DNA of 64,000 nucleotides, from NCBI GenBank assembly GCA_030704615.1, contig CM060731.1, positions 45,694,001 to 45,758,000 of the forward strand, given 5' to 3'. The stretch comes from Takakia lepidozioides. Lineage: Eukaryota; Streptophyta; Takakiopsida; Takakiales; Takakiaceae. Of the stretch, positions 44,760-56,427 are shown one piece after another (the first letter of the stretch is position 1; each line of letters opens with the position of its first letter). Both the position numbers and the translations under genes were made by a program. The notes under the pieces were generated by a model. That model saw nothing but the letters and a program-made list of their open reading frames with translations, made no database searches and was not told the DNA's origin.

Positions 44760-45140
44760 TTCATACATCTTGTATTATTTCTGGACCAAACAAAAGTCCA
44801 AAATTAGTTAAAATAGAGTTCCAAGCCTTACTTATAGTAGTAGTTCCAATTCTATATTGTATCTGCTTCTCTCTGTAGTCCAATAGGCATTCATCTTTTT
44901 GTCTCTTGCAGCTGATAATGACAGCTAGATTTGTTCTAGGAAACACTCAACTCAGCTTATTACACTAGTTCCTATATTGAATTGCGTCTGCTACTCTTCT
45001 GTATCAAGCATTCACCTTTTTGCCTCGGTGTCCCAGCATTGACTTGGGTCATAAAAGTATTCATCCACAGCTTCTCCTTATCTGTGTTACGTGTTTTTGG
45101 ATACTTTCATGTTGTCACAGCGGCAGTATCATGTCTCCAG
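44760..45140 (-). pseudogene. OSB/PDF fragment related to the CACTA cargo
   Basis: The minus strand is similar over about 350 bp to the CACTA interior at 17,090-17,200 and 17,520-17,720. It includes a frameshifted KEKLW...FYDPSQ PDF half-motif (about 45,070-45,020) and the downstream non-coding sequence. Sharing of non-coding flanks shows that it derives from the same captured segment. Confidence 0.6.
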
Positions 45141-46938
45141 CCCTAAAGTTGAGCTGCAGTGTGAAATAAGAAAGATGAGAGACAATTCCAATGAAGGCAA
45201 ACTTGTGACTCTCCTCACCAAAACAGAGTCCCTCCTTATCTTGACTATTTGCAGCAGCAATCAGCTTGTCAGTCAGTAGTTACCCCTTCTTATCTAAGTG
45301 TGCATCCCACAAACAAATTAAGACCTTAGCTTGCACTCAGGCACCCATTGATAAGTTTCCAGGGCCCTATACTCTCTCAGTCTGATAACCCAACATCAAG
45401 CAAGAGAATCTCTACTGCAACTATATGTAAAGCAGGAACAACCATCAGATTGTAAAGTATTCACCAAATGCATCCCACTACTTGGTGCATGCTGGTGCTG
45501 TACTAGACCCTAACTCTTGACAGATAGAGCCCTCATTCCCAATCCATGATACTATCTAGCAACTCCCTCTTATCTCTACCCTACATCAAGTTCTCTGCAG
45601 ATCTGATTGCCATGAAAACCCCAATGCAAAGTTGATCCCAGACTCACAATGCTGGAACCAGAATATGAAAAGCAAGCTCAAGACAACACACTCTATGACT
45701 GAGGGATTGGAGAATTGAATCCCCTTAGTCAACATACCAATCTACACTTCCATCACCTCCCTTTCTCTCTACATCTCCCTGGTTTGAAGTTCAGACAATC
45801 CCTCTATTCCATTTTTCAAAAATTTATCATCTCCCTCATGCTAACTTGAGAGCATCAACCGGAAATTTCAACAACATCTATCCTAAGTAAAAAGAAAAAA
45901 AAGCCTCCAAATCATCGCACTTAGCTGTTCTTATATCCTCCCTTAAGCGGTGGATGTCTATCTGTCGGTTCATCCCCCTTCCTCGCTTCTGCTGCCAGCT
46001 CGATCTCATCTGCCGTTGTCACTGCCATACTGACGCACCCAGAAAGACATCATACATTACTCTATGGTGCTAAAATCTTTCACAACCGCCTCAGCAGTCC
46101 GTCATAAATTCAACAACTCGATAGGCCCTAATTTCCACGATCAGCAGCACGGATCACCACACCGCCAGTCCTTTCTGCCCCTTCCTTCATCACCACTACT
46201 ATTTACATGCCTAAACTATAATCAAAACCAGGTAGAAACATGTTACCCAAATCTGATCGTCATAAACAGGCTGGTATCGCTCAGCCGTCATGCCCGCCAG
46301 TACTCCATCGTTGCCATAGCTCTTGGCAACACCACACACTTAGGTTATCGTGCTTCCTTTTCCTTTCTTATCTCCTGCTGGTTGCAGCCCGATTTACCAG
46401 GCTGCCATTGCCTTCTGCCCTCATCTCCTTCATCACTACCTCTAATCAGAGGCCTACAGCAAGATAAGCAAAAAAAACACAGAGAATTTGTTCTGTTTTG
46501 TCATAAACAGATTGTCTTGCTCGGCATATTCACTTGCCTACGAACCCTATCTTACAGGTGATCCGATTCATTACCCACTCTGCTCCTCCTTTGAGGTCAT
46601 CTCTATCAAGTAAGAATCATAAAGCCATGCGGCACCGCTTCCCTTCACCTATACTTGCACACCAAACCACGTGGTCTCCCCCGTAACTTGATCTTTCTGA
46701 AACAGATCATCATAAAGAAAGAGGCAGCACCGCCTGCAGCTGCATACCCTACCAAACATCGTCCCTTAACTGACTGCTGCACCGCATGCCACGACGTTCT
46801 CCCCGTAAGGTAATCTCCCAGAAATTGATCATTACCAAGATGATGACGGTACCATTAACACAGAGTTGAATTTGCTCTTTGTGTCCCGGCCTACTCTCCC
46901 TGCTCATTCCATTGCCCGCAGCAGAATCCACTAAGTGT
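45141..46938. other. No gene recognised
   Basis: The sequence is pyrimidine- and A/C-rich. Open frames (for example 46,064-46,561) have no known domain and no conserved motif. It may be the interior of the element whose end is at 47,991. Confidence 0.4.
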
Positions 46939-47393
46939 TTTCCTGCCTACGCTCCCTGCTACACACTCTTGCTCATTCTTCTACTCATAGCACCCCGTAG
47001 GGCATTCCCCGCCATCGCGCATAGATGAAGTTCATTCATCTCTTGGATGAAAAACACACCTGGCCATACGTTCATCCTCATGGATGATAAATCATGGATG
47101 GATGAAAATCGCAGGTACTTAGGCTATATCCTGGTCGAGCGTTCCAACGTTCCCATGATGTTCCTAGAACATGGATAAACTTCATTCATCCGGTGGATGA
47201 AAAATCCATTGTTTCATAGATTACCCACTTCCTTCTAGGCAAAAATCCTTTTCTCAACTCTTGAAATAACCTGGAAAGTATGGAAGTACTCCGCCATCGT
47301 TGGGATGATAGATCAGGGAGAAAATCTGTCCATTCAATGGATGAAATAAACTCACAGGGATAGCTCAACTTCCTTCCCATTGGTATCAGAGCC
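46939..47393 (+). repeat. Isolated LTR end with tRNA-Met-type PBS
   Basis: TTGGTATCAGAGCC at 47,380-47,393 is the classical initiator-Met PBS of plant LTR elements. The sequence just before it ends in CA (47,378-47,379), as an LTR would. The preceding 350 bp have several TTCATCC/GGATGAA inverted words. No gag follows, so only the end of an element remains. The left border at 46,939 is a guess. Confidence 0.4.
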
Positions 47394-47639
47394 CCTGTCT
47401 TGTAGAAATGCAGAATCTGAACAAGTAACAACAAAAATTTCAATGTCACTCCCCTGCATTCACACAACACTGTGTTCACGGCTGAACGTGGGCAACCCTA
47501 AAGCAATTTTTTGAATTTTTTAACTTTTTGCACTTTGTGTCATTCCATTGACACAAGTGCTTCGTTAAAGATAGATGGATGAGGTAATCCAATGGATGAA
47601 CCCATTTATGTATATGCCTTAATATGCCACGTGTAGTGA

Positions 47640-47991
47640 TGTAGTCATATAAATAAAGTTGTGAAACCTCCTGTAGTCATCTAGTCATAAGCTTCTATGG
47701 CATGTCATCAATGTGTAGTATTGGTATAGTCATTTAGTCATAAGCTTATATGACACATGTCTGATGTGTAGTATTGTGTATGACTACTAGTTATATAACC
47801 CAAGCTTATATTCATGGTCAACAATGTTTGACCGCGGCTCCTAGTCATGTAGTAGAACATATGACTGCATTAGATTAAAATATATTAAAATACGCCCAAC
47901 AATGGGTTTCATCACCTCGTAGTCACATGTATAGTCATGGTTATCAAGGTTTATATCACCCGTAGTCATAAAAACGTTAATCTGTAGTATT
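47640..47991. mobile_element. Right end of a second CACTA-like element
   Basis: The inverted terminal sequence at 47,991 reads CAATACTACAGATTAACG then TTTTTATGACT, parallel to the TIR at 13,967 (CACTACAACAGATTGC, CTTTTATGACT). Like that element, it has many TAGTCATA/TATGACT subterminal words and three GTAGTATTG words. The left TIR was not found. The OSB/PDF fragment at 44,760-45,140 may be its cargo. Confidence 0.5.
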
Positions 47992-48024
47992 GCAGGCTAC
48001 CACCAATTGATTCAAAATATTCCT

Positions 48025-48105
48025 GACAACTGGATTCAAACTCTCACGGTAGGTCCTCAGCAGGCTCGCCCTGGTAGCTGGGTCACCTGCTCAGCTGCTC
48101 AACAG
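48025..48105 (-). repeat. tRNA-like SINE fragment candidate
   Basis: On the minus strand, GCTGAGCAGGTGACCC (A-box-like) is followed about 45 bp later by GAGTTTGAATCC (B-box-like). No tail or target duplications are clear. It follows directly after the CACTA-like end. Confidence 0.3.
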
Positions 48106-48149
48106 CCTTTCATCAGGTTATATACATCACTGAGGCATGACCCATCCAC

Positions 48150-49452
48150 TTTAAGGGAATAGTTCTAAACAAAATTGAGCTATCAAACTTTCTCGTGGTG
48201 GAATCATTGAATCCAGTGACTATCTCTGCTGGGCAGTTCACTCCAGTTCGTATCTGTCAGTGGTCTTCTCCTGAAATAGAAATGAACCCGTCTGTTCCAA
48301 AAGATCAACCCCTAAATGATTGGCTCTCATCTCAACTATTTCTCTGGGTGGAAGGAGTGCCCCTTATGGGGCCTTATGGGGGTCATGGTGGACCCAAAGG
48401 AATGGTCTTGGAATTTTGGAGCTTCCTGTCCTTCGTTCTTCAATTATTCAGCCAAGGCAACATATCGTTCGCTGCTAAAGCCTCAGTAATTTCAGGATAA
48501 ATGGGCCTCCAAATGGGCTGGCTATAGCTTGAATCTGGCTAGATGGAATCTCATATGGGCTAACATATGGAACAAGGTCAGGCCTACCAAAGTGGCAGCC
48601 TTTCTGTGGCAGGTTGCAAATAGGGTTCTGAAAGTAGGTTTGTGGCTGGCATTCTCAGAGGCATTAATTTGCAAATGCTGCAACATAGGGATGACAGAAT
48701 CTCTGGAGCACTATCTTCTCCATTGCAGTATCCCATCAAAAACCTGGCCCCGCCTCATACCCATCATGCAGATATGGGAACCTGGGATATCCTCGGCGAC
48801 CCACAAGCTTCTTAACTATGATAGAAACCTTCACAACATTCACAGTCATTGTCCAGTTTATGAGGCGATCAGATCTATCTCTCTATGGAACATCTGGAAA
48901 GTAAGATGTTTATGGGTTTTAAATAGAGAGAAGACTTGTCTCTCTGTGCTTTTATCTACAATTCCATGAGGTGCAAATTGAGGATAGAAAGCCCTGGGCA
49001 AAATTGATTGCAGACATCAGAAAGAATCCAGAGGCGGAATATCAGTTCGTCAGCAAATTCAAATGCTCATGGGGAAAAGATAACATCATATGCAACTGCT
49101 CTTCGTCGACAATCTGTCTCTGGACCAGAGAGCCACCGGACTCCTGGCAAGGGCAACCACTGTGCTACCATGACTCACCGGAGTTCGATAGGGAAATTAA
49201 TTGGAAGCACATCAATGGCAGGAACTCGACTCGGCTTTGCTTCGGCAAGTAGCGTCCTCCAACGCCAGCAGCGAAAACATGCTCCCTGGTCTCTGTCTTC
49301 AAGAATTCCTTACTCTAATTGTTCTCTTTTATTTCTCTCTAGGGCTCCAACCCCTGCTTGATATGGATCGCTCACAGCTGATCTCTCCAAGGAATTATTC
49401 TCTCAATCAAATCCTTGCTTCCTCGTTCTATAGATGCAAGGTTCACTTTTAG
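48150..49452 (+). pseudogene. LINE 3' remnant with reverse-transcriptase zinc-binding domain
   Basis: The zf-RVT region at the end of L1-type pol is visible at 48,515-48,800: WNLIWANIWNKVRPTKVAAFLWQ, then ICKCCNIGMTESLEHYLLHC. Upstream sequence (48,195-48,500) is the pol region before it; downstream frames to 49,452 are the C-terminal tail. There are stops and at least three frame changes. A-rich sequence begins near 49,700. Confidence 0.75.
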
Positions 49453-49828
49453 GTTGATCTTCTCTTTGTTAGCAGTGGTAGGAATCTGTCAGGGCTAGTC
49501 GGCACTCCAAGAGCTCGCATCTCGTGAGCACTACTTTCGCTCTTCGCCCTCTCCTAGCTGTTTTTTTCTCATAATCGTAGCTTTCCACATCATCCTCTTG
49601 GATGGATTTCTCTCCGTTAAAGTACTCTGGGTACGTCCCTCACCGTTAGGTGTGTTTGCCTTATGGTTCCACAGGGGTTCATTTTTTTCCCCTCACATAA
49701 TAAAATGCAAGATAATTTTTGGAAAAAATAAAATAAAATATATTAATATTTTATTAGATTTTTAGTAATTTAAATTTATTAAAAAGTAAATCTCAATAAA
49801 GTTAAATCAGGGCTACAATCCCCCTGTT

Positions 49829-50060
49829 TATATATATATATATATATATTTCATGATTATTTATATCCGAATTACTCTATAACCACCGGATATTAAAATC
49901 TAAATATCCGGACTTATTTATATCCGGTAGATTGTTAAAAACTTCCACTATGCATAACCGGCGGATATTAGAAATGCAAATTATTTTAATATCCGGATCT
50001 GCAGGATATATCATTCTCTAATTTGTCAAGTATCCGACCAAAATTAAGAACCGCCCAACA
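49829..50060. repeat. (TA)n tract and TATCCGG-rich repeat, copy 2
   Basis: A (TA)10 run at 49,829-49,849 leads into about 200 bp of ATATCCGG/CCGGATAT words ending in CCGCCCAACACTGG, the same end as copy 1 (27,320-27,520). Both copies follow LINE-derived sequence. Confidence 0.7.
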
Positions 50061-50297
50061 CTGGTATGTACTATGTACAAGAAGTACAAAATATCTCAAT
50101 ATCAACACCCTTTCCATGCCGCCTGGTATGAGAAAAAGTAATACCCGCCCAACTCTGGTTTGCTCATACTTGGCAGCAACATTGCGCAGACGACGAGTAC
50201 GAGGGTGACTAACGCGGATGCTACACAGCCGAGTTGAGGCGACGCCCCATCACACGGGCGCCCATAGATATTGCCGAGTGTAAAGTGATGTGTGCAA

Positions 50298-52700
50298 GGG
50301 AGACGACGGTGGGTGCACAAGTGTGGTGGCCTCGTCTGCGTGAATGTACCGTCCATGGCGGCCATGCACATCTGTTGACCATCACCGACCGCGGTGGGTT
50401 GACTGTGGAGAGAGGGTTGGTGGGTGGGTGCTGTGTATCATCCAACTGCTACGCTGCCCTCCTCATATCACTTGACCAACTCCCTCTCTTATTTCATCCC
50501 GAACACTACATGTACATATAGTCTCTGGCTGCTCAAGCCGACTTTGAGTTCTCCACCACTGCTCCGCAGCTTCCCTTCAGTACATTCCACAGACCTGAAC
50601 TTTCTTCTGCCTCCAAGTCTCATATCTCTCGATCCTCTCGGTCTCCGAGCTTCCGTTGCCCGCAATACAAGCTGATCAATCTCTAGATTTTACGATCAGC
50701 TCTTTCTTGTTTCAAATCCGTAGAGTAGCTGCCTCCACCAGAAGTTTTGTTCAAAATGGCGAAGTGCGTGCAACTCAGCACGATGGGTCTTGTACTCCTG
50801 ATTGTCTACTTGTCGGCTCTGCCTTCCCTGACATCATGTGGTGAGCATCTCTGATCTCCCTCTTATTCTCTCTAGAGATATATTCATGTTGCCTCCTCAC
50901 ACGGGTTCTGTTTCAGATCATCGGTCAATGAACTTCGGACCGGCCATGACATTCTTTCGAACGTTATATTTCTGTGGGCTCGGTTCGAAAACAGCTGCAG
51001 GTTGGGATGATGCCTAGTCCCAACAAAATGTATGTACATGTACAGTTTCATGCTTAGTCCTGGGCAATTTTATGCACAAGAAAATGTATGGAGTCCTGAA
51101 GTTAGCCCTGTGTGTGTCCGGGGTTGAATATTGTTGCAGCCAGGGATTATGAGTTCAAATTCGGTTTGAAACGGGACCGGCACCTTCTTGATACGCTCTC
51201 TACACCTGGTGAGGCACATTCCCATGACCTGCACCTGAGCTTTGATTTTCACTTTCGGAATTTTGTTCTTCACATCGACCTGGAGGATGGTCTAAATTAG
51301 TGATCTCGCTGCTTGGACCTACTTCGCCAGCTGGGTGTATGCTGGACTCGATTTTCATGCAAACGTACCTAGGGAAGCAAATGCCGCACTTTCGTACATC
51401 GAGAGTGAGCTGAGGGATTTGAAAGTTCCCGTCTATGGTCACGAGGCTCGTCTGATTGTGGAACTAACACCCTTCCGATCTGGGAATGCAGCGTGTGTCA
51501 ACCAGTTTCAGACAATGAACTATACAGCAGTCACTCAAGTATGCGATTCTACAAAACCGTCGCCAAGTGCAGCTTGTTGTGCGGCGTTCAACAATTTTGC
51601 CTGCCAGTATCCAGCGGAGGTGAACAACTTCCAAACAGTATGCCCCATTGTGTTCCTGGCGTACTTGAATTTGGCAGGCAACTACAAAGATGGTTATTTT
51701 GTGGGCCAGTGCATCGATGGCACCAAGGGCCTATGTGTTCAATGAATGTTCGCGCGCTTGAATCACAATAAATTGTCATGTACATATATATTCTACCATG
51801 ATCAAATGATACGCGCACATCTATCAAGACTTCAAGATCAAATCCATGGAATTGGAGGGCTGCACAATAGCGGAAGTACTGCGTTGTCAAAGACAACGTT
51901 GTACTACTTATCCTTATCTGTATCCGAGTTGTATGCTCTTTCAGTTTCCAATTTATGTAGGCTGATGTTATATAAGTACTACAGACTACAGTACCTGCAG
52001 AAGCTCCCTGAACAAATGAGGAATGAGAGTAGTCCTGCTGGACGTAGTGTTACGTTTTGGACCACTTTACTTAAGTGAAATGTCTTATTTTGGCGACTAG
52101 CTCACTAGATACGAACATTCAAGTGTCAAGTCCGAACAGTTTTTGAGGATCTAGACGTCATGCAGAAAACCTTACAGTCAAAGGACTATTGTACATTGAT
52201 CGCAGCCCAACTGGCACCTTTGTCAGGGAAAGGAAGATCTTCATATTCCAACGGTTCGAAATCTTTCGAGCAGCTGCTACGTAATTTGAGTGCCATTGTG
52301 TTGGGGGTGTGTTGGAGTGGGGCATGTGTGATTTGCAAGCATGCTTCGTGATGATTTCTAGACATCTAATAACCTGCTGGTAAACGAGTGACCGCATCTG
52401 AAAAAAGAGTTATCAAACTCGTCTTTACGTGCATTCATCTCTGAGTGAGACTTCGCAATCTGCTCAATTTACATTCTAGACTCTGTTCCCTGGGCAGCAG
52501 TCCCTCTCCTCAAATCCTCCGTTTCCCCTTCTTGGGTCTAAAGTTTGCCAAAATTAAGTGTTGAGTTGGAGGGGAAGTCTGGTCAACAAGGAAAGGCAGA
52601 CTAAGTATTGCCTACCTGTAGATCGTCTATCTCTAATAAACTTCCATAAAGTTCCATCTGGTCTTGTGGAAATCTTGCAAAATCACAGCTTTTTGTGGGC
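50298..52700 (+). repeat. Segmental duplication, copy 1 (LLG-like gene and flanks)
   Basis: The segment matches 59,336-62,000 in direct orientation. It starts at AGACGACGGTGGG and covers promoter, exon 1, intron, exon 2 and several hundred bases of 3' sequence. Exons and the 5' flank are nearly identical; the intron and 3' flank have indels. The copies are about 9 kb apart, with the PPR/OSB locus and AT-rich repeats between. Confidence 0.9.
50756..51745 (+). CDS. LORELEI-like (LLG) secreted protein, copy 1
   Basis: LLG proteins chaperone and act as co-receptors for CrRLK1L receptor kinases (FERONIA type) at the cell surface. Exon 1 (50,756-50,840) encodes a 28-residue signal peptide (LVLLIVYLSALPSLTSC). 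A phase-1 intron (GTGAGC at 50,841, AG at 51,490-51,491) leads to exon 2 (51,492-51,745). The mature part matches the LLG core: CVNQFQTMNYT, ACCAAFNNFACQYP, VNNF, YLNLAGNY and FVGQCIDGTKGLC, with eight cysteines visible. It ends in CVQ with no Ser-rich linker and no hydrophobic GPI-anchor tail, which other LLGs have, so it is predicted to be freely secreted. An open stretch in the intron is not coding: copy 2 has stops there. Confidence 0.82.
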
Positions 52701-53360
52701 TTCAACCTAAAAACTTCGTGAGCAATTCGAATTCTCTAAATTATGGCTAATCCAAATGACGTGAAATTCACACAGCACTCTCATCACATAATGGGCCCCT
52801 CCTCGTCCACCGAGGTGGTTTGATGCCTGCAGGCTCCTCACCAATTTCTGTATGCCAGGCCGATTATTGGTTATGGCTACCAGCTCTAATAAGCTGCACA
52901 TATGGATGGAACCCCATCGAGCCGAGGTCATACTGCAAGCAGTTTTTAGTAATGAACTAAGTACGAATTCCCTGTCGTGAACTCTATATATTTGATATCA
53001 TAAAATTCATGTGCAGTAGCCGATGAGTCCGGATTTGTAAGCCGACTTCAAACCGAAGCCTTGTTGAAGTCTCCCAACTACTTAGGCAAAGATAAGGACT
53101 TACTGTGACACAATGCCCTGCTTGCCCAAGGCTTTTTGTAATGCAACCTCGGAGTTCGAAAATGGGACTTTCTCCAGTCGCCCAGCCAGACCAGAACCCC
53201 AGACATGAGGTACCTAGTATTTCTGCAACAGGAAGCAGAGCGCAAGTTTCTCAGGTTTCTCAAGTTTCTTAGGTTGTGCCATGAGGTATGGTAGTCCGGC
53301 ACTAGGAGAGGGAATAAGAGAAGAGAAGTGCTCAGAGCTGAGCATAGGTGACGGTGACTC
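52701..53360. other. No gene recognised
   Basis: Unique sequence between the duplication and the OSB/PPR locus. A short AAGTTTCTCAGG-type repeat lies at 53,235-53,275. No coding frame is supported. Confidence 0.4.
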
Positions 53361-53429
53361 TTGTCACCCACTTGCTTGCCTTCCCATAATTTTGGGTTGT
53401 CTCAAGAAAATGTTGCAGAAGGAGCAGCG

Positions 53430-55440
53430 ATGCAGGGACTAAGTGTGCAGAACCTGCTGTCCTCCCTATGTTGTCCAGGCATCCCCCGGTGCTCTCACAA
53501 GCTTCTCGCGGCTGGCAAGCCTGACTCTGTACTGAGAGCGTCAAGTAGGTGTGGCATGTACAATATGTACGGGATCCCTGTCCAATCTCCGAACCGCATG
53601 GCGTTTCAATTTGCTTCAAACAGTTTCGAGTCAATTGCGGGGCAATGGAGACCAGTAGAAGAGGTCGACGTCAATGGACAGGGGAATGAGCAAGGAGGCC
53701 ACAAAGATGAATATCGAGAAAGCAAGGATACGGACGTGGAGAATCTCTGGAACAAATATTTTGCAGATCCAAGTCAATGGTGGGACAATCGAGGCAATAA
53801 GGTGAATACCTGCTGTTGTGTTACAGGAGAAGAAGACAACATGCCTTTAATTTATCTGCCGATTTCTGTTGGTGGCCAGGGTTTCTCTCTCTTTCTCTCT
53901 CTCTTTTAGCGTGCCATGTCTTCTCGAATTTGCAAGGTATTATGCTTTGTAGGATGAGGATAATGGCAGCTCAGTCATCAACAGGCAATGCCCTGTAATT
54001 GGATTGTCGGTGGCTTTGAATGACCCCTATGGAGAATCTGTGCTGTTCTCAAATACCCTGGTGATCTGAAACCCTAACTGGCCTCGAGAGAATTTTCTCC
54101 GCCTCATTTTAAGAAACTTCAGAGTGATTGAATACCGGCATTGCATTCATAGCCACATGTGTCATCTTAAGGTGGAGGGCTAATGTAGCGGTGCAGATGT
54201 AACCATCGTGCTTAATGCGGGCACAGAAATGTTGCAGTCACTCCGTTGATGTGAGCAGTATGACCCTGGTGGGTTGAAATCACACTGCCGACTGACAACC
54301 GGAGGTTTCAAGTATCCAGTGGCTAGTCTGCAAGGGTATGTCCGGCAAGGACATATTCTCTATTTGCTCACAGCCTATTTTCAGTCTACTCACCAATGCA
54401 ACATAGAGTGCCACAGAGGTGGGGTCTTTGCCATATTAAAAGATATTGTCATTGTCAATTACTTGGGGTGAGGGGGTATACATTTGGCTGCGGAGGCAAG
54501 CACATAGCTGATGGAGGCAGGCATGGAGTTTGGGTGCAGACCTGTGCTAGCGGACCAGATTTGAAGCACAAGAGTATTGGAGGCACTCTGGATTGATAGC
54601 TACAAGAAACCTGGATGGGTGAAGAGAGAATTGGAAAAGCTGGATGCGGATAGGTATCATGAGGGTAGATTTAGGACTTGTGAGAGTGTCTTCCTTCTTC
54701 TTCAGCATTTAGACTTGTTTTGTCCTCCATCGGATGGATCAGGTTAGAACTATGTGTCAGCTTTTTTTTCCCCCCCCTTTCCTCACGGGGTTCACTTGAA
54801 CAAGTGCACTTCTTTTTTTTGTCATGGGCTCTTAGCTTGTTTTGTGGGTCACTTGTGCTTCTGAGTGATTTGACATGTTACTGCTACTGGAAGTGCAGGC
54901 AAATATCCAAGAAAAAAAAATAGAGACGAGGAGAAGCTTTGGAAGGAATATTTCGCAAACCCCAGTCAATGGTGGGAGAATCGAGGCAGAAAGTTGAATT
55001 TATGGCACAGCAGAAGCAGACAACAAGATGCATTGAATACTCACTCTGTCAAGAACGCTATTCTTCCTCTCTCGGTCACACACATTTTGAAAGTCCTGGC
55101 AGGATTTCAGCATAGGAGCCAGTGTTTGGTACGGGGTGGTGGTATCTGCTGTGTAAGTTATGGGTTGTCAGTGTCAGCTACTTGTGGCAAGGAGGAGGAT
55201 ATACGCAGGCAGGGATACCTGAAGAAGGCAGGGGAATGTGGGTGCAGATCTATCCTAGAGGGCCAGATTTTACGCACAAGATAACCAAGGAGGCACTGTG
55301 GATTGCGAGCTACAATAAACCTGCATGGGTAGATGACCAACTGGAAGCAGGGGCAGTGCAGTCGACTGAATCAGGCACCTCCACCATGACGACTTCTTTT
55401 GAAGGACAAAAAGATGGAGTCCACCAGGATTCTCCTGGCA
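53430..55440 (+). pseudogene. OSB-type protein with two PDF motifs, intron-split and frameshifted
   Basis: OSB proteins bind single-stranded DNA in mitochondria or plastids. The ATG at 53,430 opens a Ser/Arg-rich, acid-poor N-terminus fitting an organelle transit peptide. PDF motif 1: NLWNKYFADPSQWWDNRGNK up to a donor at 53,802 (AAG|GTGAAT), then SGPDLKHKS (54,550-54,580) and, after a one-base shift, EALWIDSYKKPGWV. PDF motif 2: EKLWKEYFANPSQWWENRG (54,925-54,990), then PRGPDFTHKITKEALWI and KPAWVDDQLEA (55,250-55,350). The OB-fold of typical OSBs is not visible. The shift in motif 1 suggests decay, or an unrecognised splice. It leads into PPR repeats. Confidence 0.6.
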
Positions 55441-55959
55441 CTTGATGTGATCACACTATGTCAGGGAGGACAACTGAAAGAGGCATTGCACATTTTGAAC
55501 CAAGGAGGCATTTCAGCAGACTCCAACACTTATGTCTGTCTCTTGCAGGAGTGCATTAAGATGAAACTCCTAGCAGAGGGAAAACAGGTGCAGGCCCACA
55601 TTATCCAAAGTGGATTCAAACCGAACATCTTTCTACACAACACTCTCATAAACATGCATGCCAAGTGTGGGAGCCTTGTGGATGCACGCCTAGTGTTTGA
55701 CAAAATGCCTGAGCGAGACATGTGTACGTGGAATACAATGATGGCAGGATATGCTAAGCATGACCGAGTTAGGGAGGCCTTCGAGATCTATGAACAAATG
55801 ACACAGGAAGGAGTGATGCCAAATCAGGTTACATTCGTTTGCATTATCAAGGCATGTACCAGGCTGGCAGCTCTAGAGAAGGGAACAAGTCAGCTTTATG
55901 ACAAATCCCAGACTTCAAAGTCAATGAAGTCTCTGGGTGGGGGGGGTGGGAAAAATTAG
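55399..55959 (+). pseudogene. PPR segment directly downstream of the PDF motifs
   Basis: 186 codons hold about four PPR units: LALDVITLCQGGQLKEALHILNQ, TYVCLLQECIKMKLLAEGKQV, NTLINMHAKCGSLVDARLVFDKM, TWNTMMAGYAKHDRVREAFEIYEQM. The series stops at ALEKG with a short unrelated tail, much shorter than a usual PPR protein. The frame overlaps the end of the PDF frame (55,122-55,445) by 47 bases in another phase, so one base change would fuse them. PPR proteins bind organellar RNA. It could be a truncated separate gene. Confidence 0.65.
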
Positions 55960-56119
55960 AGACTCTGTGTAAAGGCACCGATTGGTGTGTTGCGCTGAGT
56001 CATGCCCATCTCTCACCTTCCTCTTATGTTTTGCCAAAGCAAGAGAGCCAATCGCCGTTTTAGGCTTGTTTCCTATGCGTGCTCTACCCTCCATTCTTAT
56101 TATTATTATTATTATTTTG

Positions 56120-56330
56120 TGACAAGGGTGTTGAATAGACGGATATTTGGCTCGAATCCATGTTGGATAATGTGGGCATGCACTTGCTTTCCCGTTTCTA
56201 GGTCTTTACTCTCGATACACCTTTGTAAAATGCACAATTAAGTATTGGAGTCTGACAGCCAAAATGAATTGTTGGTTCAAAACGTGTAGTGCCTGTTTAA
56301 CTTGTTCTCCCTTACACGGGGTACCCACAG
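56120..56330 (-). pseudogene. Inverted PPR fragment
   Basis: The minus strand resembles 55,470-55,680 of the PPR segment: KQALHVLNQ, then GKQVHAHIIQHGFEPNI in a shifted frame, with a stop between. It is an inverted partial copy about 600 bp downstream, with a TTA microsatellite at its edge (56,096-56,117). Confidence 0.65.
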
Positions 56331-56427
56331 CCGCAGCAGTGCCAGAAATTTTTTTCTCGAGTCCCTCTCGTGATCCTGTTTCAAAAGCATTTGTTGGGGA
56401 GGAGGTGCCATATTCAAACAACTGCAC

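Noticed and set aside
46064-46561. 165-residue plus-strand protein
   Set aside because: The composition is Ser/Leu/Pro from pyrimidine-rich DNA, with no domain or splice support.
51335-51480. Longer coding exon before the LLG core in copy 1
   Set aside because: The frame is open in copy 1, but copy 2 has a stop and an indel in the same stretch, and both copies keep the splice acceptor just before the core.
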